A DNA stretch of 23,864 bases from Ruminococcus sp. 210702-SL.1.03. Lineage in GTDB: Bacteria > Bacillota > Clostridia > Oscillospirales > Ruminococcaceae. The stretch spans positions 1 through 23,864 of the forward strand of contig NZ_JAJCLZ010000028.1 in assembly GCF_020559915.1 (NCBI RefSeq). Direction: 5' to 3'. The notes below the pieces were generated by a model that searched no databases, was not told the origin of the DNA, and saw only the letters and a list, made by a program, of their open reading frames with translations. Shown here piece by piece: positions 7,917 to 14,226 of this stretch (position 1 is its first letter; each line of letters begins with the position of its first letter). Position numbers and translations under genes: made by a program.

Positions 7917-8437
7917 ATGTTATTTGTTCAGCAAATTGAAATTGAATACAGAAAAAACGTCAGGTATGCAAATTTTGCACAAGCAAGAAATGCCATAAAG
8001 TTCTATCCTGTAAGAATCAATCCTGATGAAATACAACAAAATGTATTGTTTCATTCTGCTTTTTTTATCAGGATACTAACGGGATGCACAATAGAGGTAC
8101 AAAAAGTCGGCAGTTTACAGAAAGTCAGCTGTATGATGGAAAATTCAATCGTTCTCCCTTTGGTAAAAAGATAGGGGTGAAACCGATCGGTGATAATCAG
8201 TACGAAGTTCATTTTTATGGAGGATTTGATAAAACTGCTTTTGTTTTGAGAAAAGATCAATATGGACGGATTGTTTTTAATGAAAGAAACACCTATTATG
8301 ACACGGGTGAGTGGTACTATCAGTTTTTCGTTTTCAACATTGTCTGTTGTGAAAAAGATAATTTCAAAGAAAAAATCTTCTTCAATAAGAATCCGGACTA
8401 TGAATTTAATGGTATGAAATATTTAAGATACTGCTAA
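7917..8437 (+). pseudogene. Unrecognised gene in two frames (frameshifted or programmed -1 shift)
   Basis: Frame one starts at ATG 7917 (after an AGTGGTG ribosome-like site) and reads MLFVQQIEIEYRKNVRYANF... to HSAFF, after which it stops making sense and terminates at 8174. The second frame is open from 8030 and reads YQDTNGMHNRGTKSRQF... to MKYLRYC, ending at 8437. A -1 shift at the seven-T run 8060-8066 (codons GCT TTT TTT ATC) joins them into one product of about 173 residues. Either one T has been lost and this is a pseudogene, or U-UUU-UUU is used as a slippery site. Two separate genes (the second at ATG 8084, AGGA ten bases upstream) are also possible. The product family is unknown. 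It has its own promoter and terminator and looks inserted into the transfer operon. Confidence 0.55.
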
Positions 8438-8470
8438 TACAGTCAAGCTAAAGTTTGGCTGTATTTTTAT
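8437..8470 (+). terminator. Rho-independent terminator
   Basis: A twelve-base stem (8437-8448 with 8453-8464, including two G-T pairs) surrounds a TAAA loop and is followed by TTTTTAT. Its first base is the last base of the preceding stop codon. It sits 24 bases before the PrgI-like start. Confidence 0.8.
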
Positions 8471-8493
8471 ACCCCAAAGGAGGTTTGATAAAA

Positions 8494-8760
8494 ATGAAAA
8501 CCTACATCTACCCCGAAAACCTGAGAGCAAACGTAAAGCTGTGGTTCTGGAGCGTTCGGGATTTTATCATAATCTGCGGCGGAATAATTCTGTCGGTTGT
8601 GATTCTGGTGAACTTCTGGAACGTCCTGCCCTTTGCTGCGACCGCCTGCTTTGCGTTTCTCTCTCTTCGGGTCGACGAAACTTCGATCATAGACTATATT
8701 TTTAACGCTGTGAAGTTTTTTCTGACTTCGCAGCAATTGTATTTATGGAGGAAATTTTAA
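8494..8760 (+). CDS. PrgI/VirB3-like small membrane protein
   Basis: The start is ATG 8494, ten bases after AAAGGAGG (8476-8483). The frame continues upstream only through the terminator. The 88-residue product has an N-terminal Tyr/Pro motif (YIYPENLRANVKLWFWSVRD), two adjacent hydrophobic helices (FIIICGGIILSVVILVNF and NVLPFAATACFAFLSL) and a short C-terminal tail. This is the VirB3/PrgI layout, always next to VirB4 in Gram-positive systems. The following gene begins directly after its stop (TAA then ATG). No new promoter lies between the terminator at 8437 and this gene, so its transcription depends on read-through. Confidence 0.72.
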   Translation: MKTYIYPENLRANVKLWFWSVRDFIIICGGIILSVVILVNFWNVLPFAATACFAFLSLRVDETSIIDYIFNAVKFFLTSQQLYLWRKF

Positions 8761-9342
8761 ATGACAAAGAACAAAAACAGCGTTCAGGGTCTTATCTGTC
8801 TTGAACGCTTTACTCGTTTCGGTGTAAAGACCGACAAAGTCGAGATCGTTTTTTTCAGTGTAGAACCTACCAATATTTCCGTGCTGTCAGCAGCTAATAT
8901 CGACGTCAAAATACATCATCTTATGATGTTATTGAGTACCATACCTGACCTAGAAATACTGGCATTGGATTCCTGCGAGTGTTTTGACAGCAACAAAAAT
9001 CATCTTAGGAAAAGGCTTGAAAAAGAGCAGAACGAATCGGTCAGAAAACTGCTGAAAGCGGACTATGATTTTCTTGACGAGATACAAATTGAGATGTCAA
9101 CAGCGAGGCAGTTTATGTTTGCTGTGCGTTTCAGACGTGAAAAGGACGAGCAGATATTCAGTACGCTGAATCGTGTGGATAAGGCAATATCGGAGCACGG
9201 TTTTGCGGCTAGGAGAATGACTAAGCCTCAGATCAAGCGTATGCTGGCTTTGTACTTCGGGACAAGTATTTCTGGAGAAGATATCCCTGATATTGAGGGA
9301 GAAACGGAATTGGATTTGGAGGGAAAAACAGATGAGAAGTAG
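8761..9342 (+). CDS. Conserved VirB4-associated transfer protein
   Basis: The 193-residue soluble protein starts immediately after the PrgI-like stop, with GGAGGAA ending 8 bases before the ATG. No membrane helix is seen. It begins with VQGLICLERFTRFGVKTDKVEIVFFSV and has a central charged helix (NHLRKRLEKEQNE) and a motif MFAVRFRREKDEQIF. The stretch IVFFSVEPTNISVLS recalls the N-terminal domains of VirB4/TrsE-type ATPases. However, the downstream VirB4 has its own N-terminal domain, so this is not simply a split half. It overlaps virB4 by 11 bases, implying coupled translation. The role is probably assembly of the ATPase at the channel base, inferred from position. Confidence 0.7.
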   Translation: MTKNKNSVQGLICLERFTRFGVKTDKVEIVFFSVEPTNISVLSAANIDVKIHHLMMLLSTIPDLEILALDSCECFDSNKNHLRKRLEKEQNESVRKLLKADYDFLDEIQIEMSTARQFMFAVRFRREKDEQIFSTLNRVDKAISEHGFAARRMTKPQIKRMLALYFGTSISGEDIPDIEGETELDLEGKTDEK

Positions 9343-11185
9343 AAAGCAAAAGAAAAAAGAACTGTCAGAAGAACAGCTTGAGGTCATCGATACAAAGAAC
9401 TTTTTTGACCGCATTGCACCGGGCATTATACGCTTTTATACAGATCACTACATCTGCGGAAACAGTTTCAGATGCGTCTGGGCTGTGACTGAGTATCCGC
9501 CGAGCACAGAAGAAACTGCTATACTTGCTCACCTTGCGGACAGAAACGGCGTTACGCTGAGGATATATGACAGACTTGTTACCGCCGCAGAACAGCGAAA
9601 GATCGTGCAGCAGGCAATGAGGAAAAATCATATGATGACGACTGTAAATGATGTGAACGAGAGCATAAAGGCTCAGGATAACATAAATGATGTGGTGGAG
9701 CTGATAAGCGAACTACGCAGAAACAAAGAACCGCTACTGCATACGGCTGTGTTTATTGAGTTGAAAGCAAGCTCTGAGGATAAGCTGAAAGAACTGCAGG
9801 CCGATGTTCAAATGGAGCTGACACGTTCCAAAATATCTGTTGACCGTTTGCTTTTGCGGCAGAAAGAGGGATTCTTGTCTGTTCATCCTGCGGGCAATAA
9901 CGTATTCGCAAGTCAGTTTGAACGTGTTCTTCCTGCAAGCTCGGTGGCTGATCTTTATCCCTTGAATTACAGCGGCAAGACCGATGAGAGCGGCTTTTAT
10001 GTTGGAAGAGATAAGTACGGCACGAATATTCTTGTTGACTTTGACAAGCGAACTGAGGACAAAACAAACTCCAACATTCTTATACTCGGCAACAGCGGTC
10101 AGGGCAAGTCTTATCTTATGAAACTGCTGTTGTGCAATCAGCGTGAATCAGGCAAATCTATACTTTGCTTAGACCCTGAACACGAATATGAGGATCTGTG
10201 CAATAACCTTGGCGGCACTTACATTGATATGATGTCGGGTGAGTTTATGATAAATCCGCTTGAGCCAAAAGCGTGGTCAGAAAATTCTCGCTTTGGAAAT
10301 CAAGAAAAGGAAACCGATGACAGCCCTGAAACATTCCGAAAAGTAACCCGTTTAAGTCAGCACATCAGCTATTTGAAAGACTTTTTCAGAGCGTACAAGG
10401 ATTTTAGTGACGCCGAAGTCGATACGATAGAAATTATGCTGATGAAGCTGTACGCAAGATTCGGTATTGATGACTTCACGGATTTCAGTACGCAGAAAAA
10501 CGAGGATTATCCGATTATGAGCGATCTATACGAACTCATAGAAAAGGAATTTATGGCATTCGATCACGAGAAGAAACATCTCTATACCGAAGAAATGTTA
10601 CAGAACATCTGTCTTGGACTGCACAGTATGTGCAAAGGAGCAGAGTCGAAGTACTTCAACGGATGCACCAACATCAAGAACGGCGAGTTTATCTGTTTTG
10701 GAGTGAAAGGTCTTATGGACACGAACAAAAGGCTGAAAGATACTCTGTTGTTTAATATTCTGTCGTATATGAGCAATCAGCTTTTAGGGTGCGGAAATAC
10801 TGTTGCGGCAGTTGATGAGCTGTATTTATTCCTCACTAATATGACGGCGATAGAATATATTCGTAACGGTATGAAACGTGTGCGTAAGAAAGAGTCCTCG
10901 TTTATTCTGGCAAGTCAGAATATCGAGGACTTTCTGCTGCCTGAGATAAAGGAGTTCACCAAGCCGCTGTTTTCTATTCCGGCACATCATTTTCTGTTCA
11001 ATCCCGGTAATATCTCTCCGACTGCATTTATTGATACCCTACAGTTGGAGGAATCGGAGTACAGTCTTATCAAGTATCCTGAAAGAGGAACTTGTCTGTA
11101 TCGGTGTGGTAATGAGAGGTATCTTTTGCAGGTCATTGCTCCTGCCTACAAGGCGGCACTGTTTGGTTCGGCGGGAGGAAGGTGA
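9332..11185 (+). CDS. virB4: VirB4-family conjugation ATPase
   Basis: The start is ATG 9332, eight bases after GGAGGG (9318-9323). The in-frame extension upstream lies inside the previous gene. The 617-residue protein has an N-terminal domain (about 1-230) and a P-loop ATPase domain. Walker A is GNSGQGKS (residues 253-260). CLDPEHEYEDLC is the strand after the P-loop. Walker B is VAAVDELYLFL with Asp495-Glu496, and FILASQNIEDFL is the sensor region. This protein powers pilin handling and substrate transfer. It forms a tight block with PrgI and the preceding gene, and the NlpC-like gene follows 4 bases after its stop. Confidence 0.93.
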   Translation: MRSRKQKKKELSEEQLEVIDTKNFFDRIAPGIIRFYTDHYICGNSFRCVWAVTEYPPSTEETAILAHLADRNGVTLRIYDRLVTAAEQRKIVQQAMRKNHMMTTVNDVNESIKAQDNINDVVELISELRRNKEPLLHTAVFIELKASSEDKLKELQADVQMELTRSKISVDRLLLRQKEGFLSVHPAGNNVFASQFERVLPASSVADLYPLNYSGKTDESGFYVGRDKYGTNILVDFDKRTEDKTNSNILILGNSGQGKSYLMKLLLCNQRESGKSILCLDPEHEYEDLCNNLGGTYIDMMSGEFMINPLEPKAWSENSRFGNQEKETDDSPETFRKVTRLSQHISYLKDFFRAYKDFSDAEVDTIEIMLMKLYARFGIDDFTDFSTQKNEDYPIMSDLYELIEKEFMAFDHEKKHLYTEEMLQNICLGLHSMCKGAESKYFNGCTNIKNGEFICFGVKGLMDTNKRLKDTLLFNILSYMSNQLLGCGNTVAAVDELYLFLTNMTAIEYIRNGMKRVRKKESSFILASQNIEDFLLPEIKEFTKPLFSIPAHHFLFNPGNISPTAFIDTLQLEESEYSLIKYPERGTCLYRCGNERYLLQVIAPAYKAALFGSAGGR

Positions 11186-11189
11186 TGTA

Positions 11190-12170
11190 ATGTCGGCGAC
11201 AGTTGCGGCGGCTCTTAAAAAGGCAGCCGTATATATTCTTGGTGATGAAAAAAAGCGAGGCAAGCTTGTGACTGTGGTGCTTAGTGCTGCGGTGGGTTTG
11301 CTCCTTTTGCTGTGTGCTCCTGCGGTGATGCTTTCTTCTCTTGGGGAGGTCGGCGAGGAAGCTCAAGTGCCTGAACTTCACATTAATGCCGATGATTTTT
11401 ACAGCTCTCTTGACAGTGAAAGCAGGCAAAGGCTCGATGATATCCGATCAGCAGGTAATGACATTGCAAACGCTATGGACGAAAAGGGTGTCAAGGTTCA
11501 GACCATAAAGGCTCAGCTGATATATATGTCTTACTTTGAAGATGTTCAGAATTTTAATGCTGAGTCATACGCAAATTTGTTCGCTAATGCTCCGAATGAC
11601 AGCGATTTGATTGCGGCGATAAACTCGACTTACAATTTGGATATTGACTATGATGAGTTTATTCGCACATACACTTTTGTGATGAACAGCACCATAAATG
11701 CGTTTATGTTTTCTGATACAAGCACGAAAAACTGTGCTGATCTTGCGGCTTGGGCTGATAATGCTTACATCTCGGGCTGGGGATATATGAATGGTTTTAT
11801 TGGTGAAAGAAGCGAAACTGACAGGATACGTTATGCGGATAACGCAGGGCTTGTGCTTGGGTATCTAAACTACGATCCTATGGAAAAGGTGTTTGATTCT
11901 GCTTACAGCACATTGGTTTATACCGAACAAGGTGGTCTTGATACCATGCCGGAAGTCGCAGGCGTGGGACTGTTCGATGGCAGTAAACACGGGATTTATA
12001 TCGGCAATAATGAAATGATTTACAGTTCGGAGGCTGTTGGATATATTACAAAAGACTTTGTTTCAAACGGCGGTTGGTCAAGCTGGTGTACCTATGAGGG
12101 AGTGGATTATCCGCAGGAGGTGACTGACGCTATTGAAAGTTTGAATGAGGACAGCTCATCAGAAAATTAA
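11190..12170 (+). CDS. VirB1-position NlpC/P60-like membrane protein, probable pseudoenzyme
   Basis: The start is ATG 11190, seven bases after GGGAGGAAGG (11173-11182); 326 residues. One N-terminal membrane helix (about residues 27-50, VVLSAAVGLLLLLCAPAVML) is followed by a helical extracytoplasmic linker and a C-terminal C40/NlpC-P60-like domain. That domain shows WADNAYISGWGYMNGF, the nucleophile-region motif YADNAGLVLGY, the segment MPEVAGVGLFDGSKHGIYIG and the final GWSSWCTYEGVDY. In the family, D-C-x-G-L carries the catalytic Cys. Here the aligned residue is Asn218 (AAC, 11841-11843). His267 before GIYIG is kept, but that motif is one residue short. Wall hydrolysis during mating would need the Cys, so this protein may be structural. 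The family assignment is by motif memory, not search. Confidence 0.72.
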   Translation: MSATVAAALKKAAVYILGDEKKRGKLVTVVLSAAVGLLLLLCAPAVMLSSLGEVGEEAQVPELHINADDFYSSLDSESRQRLDDIRSAGNDIANAMDEKGVKVQTIKAQLIYMSYFEDVQNFNAESYANLFANAPNDSDLIAAINSTYNLDIDYDEFIRTYTFVMNSTINAFMFSDTSTKNCADLAAWADNAYISGWGYMNGFIGERSETDRIRYADNAGLVLGYLNYDPMEKVFDSAYSTLVYTEQGGLDTMPEVAGVGLFDGSKHGIYIGNNEMIYSSEAVGYITKDFVSNGGWSSWCTYEGVDYPQEVTDAIESLNEDSSSEN

Positions 12171-12190
12171 TTTTATTGGAGTGTGATAGG

Positions 12191-12427
12191 TTGAAAAAAT
12201 CAGTTACGGTAAGTGTAAACGAGAAAAAGCTCTCTGCGATAGAGATGTATCTGGAGCAGAAAAACACAACTCTTGCGGCGGAGCTTGAAAAGTATGTGGA
12301 TCAGCTTTACGGCAAGGTCGTTCCGCAGAATGTGAGAGATTTTATTGATATGATGTCGGACAGAAAGCCTGCGAGAAAGCAGAAGATCACTGCTCCTGCC
12401 GAAACGGAAAAGCTGTCCGAGCAGTAA
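12191..12427 (+). CDS. DUF6103-like small protein
   Basis: The 78-residue protein starts at TTG 12191, nine bases after GGAG (12178-12181). TTG 12176 in the same frame has no ribosome site. The sequence MKKSVTVSVNEKKLSAIEMY, then LEQKNTTLAAELEKYVDQLY and VPQNVRDFIDMM, matches what I remember of DUF6103. That is a short family in clostridial conjugative elements, with a beta strand followed by two helices that recalls ribbon-helix-helix proteins. A basic Pro/Lys tail follows (RKPARKQK). It lies just before the inverted-repeat region and the RHH gene, which suggests a relaxosome or regulatory role. That role is inference. Confidence 0.75.
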   Translation: MKKSVTVSVNEKKLSAIEMYLEQKNTTLAAELEKYVDQLYGKVVPQNVRDFIDMMSDRKPARKQKITAPAETEKLSEQ

Positions 12428-12429
12428 CT

Positions 12430-12467
12430 CGCCACGGTTCGCACCGTGTGCCCTCGTGTGGCGTTTT
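12430..12467 (+). terminator. Weak intrinsic terminator or switch-like hairpin after the DUF6103-like gene
   Basis: CGCCAC (12430-12435) pairs with GTGGCG (12458-12463), followed by TTTT. An inner hairpin, CACGGT (12433-12438) with ACCGTG (12443-12448), uses part of the same left arm, so the two structures compete. The rest of the gap 12468-12603 holds no gene that I can support. Confidence 0.4.
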
Positions 12468-12603
12468 CAGAGCATGGGTGGGGTAACTTTACCCTAAAGG
12501 CAGCTGGGGCGAATTTGGGGCATTTTGTTGCAAAGTTTGAGAATGGCAGGGATCAGATGATTTCGGGTGGGTTTGAGGGAAATTTAATATATTGCAGGTT
12601 AAA

Positions 12604-12657
12604 ATTTTGGCGTCAAAGCCGCCAAAATGCTCACAACGGACGAGCAAAGCTCGCCGT
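12604..12657. other. Paired hairpins upstream of the RHH gene, oriT candidate
   Basis: The first hairpin is ATTTTGGCG with CGCCAAAAT (12604-12612 and 12620-12628), nine perfect pairs around seven bases. The second is ACGG-A-CGAGC with GCTCG-CCGT (12636-12645 and 12649-12657), nine pairs with one bulged A around an AAA loop. Origins of transfer often carry such inverted repeats beside an accessory RHH gene, and this is the only such cluster near one here. No nick site was identified, and the relaxase gene is about 9 kb away. Confidence 0.4.
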
Positions 12658-12717
12658 GTTTGCGAGAGTTTTGAGAGATCTGAAAAATGGAGTCAGAAAG
12701 CGAAGGTTGAGTTTTTT

Positions 12718-13182
12718 ATGGAGTCAAAGAACAGAAGATCAGCAGAAAATAGCGAACGTTCAGGCGTTTGTGATGATGTCAAGGTGAAATTTCCGCTTTA
12801 TGTTTTCCCAGAGACGATGCAGAAAATTGATATGCTTTATGAGGCTGACAACTGCAAGTCGAAGACGGAGTTTATAGAGAAGGCGATACGTTTTTACTGT
12901 GGGTATCTGCTTAACAAGGACAGTGTGGCAGCGGAATATGCCGCTCCTCAGATCACTGCAATAACTGAGGGCATAGTAAAAGGCACGGAGCAGAGGCTGT
13001 CCCGTGCCTTATTTAAGGTTGCTGTCGAACTTGGTGCAGTATCACATATGCTTGCGGCGATCAATGATATTGATGATGAAACGATGGTGAAGCTTAGGGC
13101 TATGTGTACTGACGAGGTCAGGAAGATAAATGGGGTTATTAATTTTGAAAGGGCGGTGAGGTATCAACGGGCGGACTTATGA
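12718..13182 (+). CDS. Ribbon-helix-helix protein, probable relaxosome accessory factor
   Basis: The start is ATG 12718, with GAAGG about 11 bases upstream; 154 residues. After a polar leader (about 22 residues) comes a CopG/Arc-type fold: KVKFPLYVFPETMQKIDMLY (strand and helix 1), then NCKSKTEFIEKAIRFYCGYL (turn and helix 2). The C-terminal half is helical and unrecognised (TEGIVKGTEQRLSRALFKVA). RHH proteins of this size next to transfer genes usually bind oriT or repress the operon (the MobC-like role). It is the last plus-strand gene of the transfer block. Its stop lies 6 bases from the convergent stop of the kwaB-like gene, with no terminator between them. Confidence 0.75.
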   Translation: MESKNRRSAENSERSGVCDDVKVKFPLYVFPETMQKIDMLYEADNCKSKTEFIEKAIRFYCGYLLNKDSVAAEYAAPQITAITEGIVKGTEQRLSRALFKVAVELGAVSHMLAAINDIDDETMVKLRAMCTDEVRKINGVINFERAVRYQRADL

Positions 13183-13188
13183 ATATCA

Positions 13189-14016
13189 TTATAGTTTTAT
13201 CACAGAATTCGCCAAACGTTTTTCGTTGCCGATTTCTGTAGTATAGTATCGTTGTTCAATTCCGTATATTAATTCTTTTAATTCTTTTTCCGAACCTATG
13301 TCAAATGTGTTTTTATCCTCATTTGTTTTAAGATTCTTGCAGTATTTAGAAATGTACTTAACGATTTGTTTCTTTTCTTTCGGATTAAATTTCTTAAGTG
13401 TCTCTAATGCCATTGTAATACGTTTTCTATTTGCGGTTTTAACTTCTAAAGTTGAGTATCCACTCGTCAGATTAATAAATGACGAATTGAGGAATTCAGT
13501 TGTTTCTTCATCCGTTGCTTCACGATATAGTTCCTCTATACCTTTAAATATTTTCTTTAATTTTGATAGGCTTTGAAAATAAAGTGTGTCATTATTTTTC
13601 TGATATATTGCGTCTGGAGTCACATTAATATTAATGCTTTTACTGTTTTCTTCATAAGTAAAATCATCTCCTATATGTATAAATCTACGAGGTTTTAAGT
13701 TTGCTTTGCTTATATTTTGAAAATAGAAAATGTCATCTTGTATTGAGCAAAGATAATCAATAGAATCAACTTCAGATTTGCTGAGCTTTTCATAATTAAC
13801 TGATGAGAAGTCTTCTTTTAGAAGCTCAATACAAAATGTGGTTTTTGAAAATGAAGTAATCATATACCATTCATTTTCTTCGTGTAATGTTGATGACGAA
13901 TATTCAATTGCATCATCTAAATTAGACGGAAACGAGTATACATCTTTTCCACTAATCATTTTTTTGTAAGTTGGTGTTCTTTTTCTGTCCTTTACTTTAA
14001 CGATTAGGCATTTCAT
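13189..14016 (-). CDS. kwaB: KwaB-like protein (DUF4868-like), Kiwa antiphage system
   Basis: The 275-residue soluble protein has a GGAGG six bases before its ATG (on the minus strand). I assign it to DUF4868/KwaB from the overall layout: an N-terminal beta-rich half (IQDDIFYFQNISKANLKP), the central NVTPDAIYQKNNDTLYFQ signature where a presumed strand pair is followed by LSKLKKIFKGIEELYREAT, and a C-terminal basic helical part ending RYYTTEIGNEKRLANS. In Kiwa, KwaB works with the membrane protein KwaA against phage. The upstream remnant overlaps it by ATGA, as expected for a kwaA-kwaB pair. It is AT-rich compared with the transfer genes. The frame is intact, but without a whole partner it may be inactive. 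The assignment is from memory and needs a profile search. Confidence 0.58.
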   Translation of the reverse strand: MKCLIVKVKDRKRTPTYKKMISGKDVYSFPSNLDDAIEYSSSTLHEENEWYMITSFSKTTFCIELLKEDFSSVNYEKLSKSEVDSIDYLCSIQDDIFYFQNISKANLKPRRFIHIGDDFTYEENSKSININVTPDAIYQKNNDTLYFQSLSKLKKIFKGIEELYREATDEETTEFLNSSFINLTSGYSTLEVKTANRKRITMALETLKKFNPKEKKQIVKYISKYCKNLKTNEDKNTFDIGSEKELKELIYGIEQRYYTTEIGNEKRLANSVIKL

Positions 14017-14226
14017 TTTGTTCCTCCAAATTCTATAAAAGCAGTATCACTAAGTCGCTTAAGATTTTCAGTTTGTAATTCTTTAGCGTTTCGATATGTT
14101 TGTCTAGAAATAATCATTATTTTTGTTCCTTTGTCGGTTGTTATGTAATAGTATTTGTAGCCAATTAGTAAAAGCATTGGATTAAAAAACTGTGTCTGTG
14201 ATGCGAATGTAAATATAAATACGATT
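14013..14226 (-). pseudogene. kwaA: 5'-truncated kwaA-like membrane protein remnant
   Basis: Reading the minus strand back from the kwaB-like ATG, an open frame overlaps it by ATGA (TGA at 14015-14013). It reads as a membrane helix (IVFIFTFASQTQFFNP, then MLLLIGYKYYYITTDKG) followed by a cytoplasmic tail (TKIMIISRQTYRNAKELQ to FIEFGGTK). Upstream, the frame runs into the start of the glycosyltransferase gene and stops at 14309 without any ATG, GTG or TTG near an N-terminus. KwaA is a four-helix protein of about 200 residues, so roughly two thirds is missing. The exact break is uncertain. Position 14226 is used because the next gene's ATG is at 14227, although hydrophobic residues continue a little further. 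Confidence 0.6.

Noticed and set aside
12446..12787. 113-codon plus-strand frame in the gap before the RHH gene
   Set aside because: No ribosome site. It runs through the hairpins and out of frame into the RHH gene, and its composition (many Arg/Trp) looks like non-coding translation.
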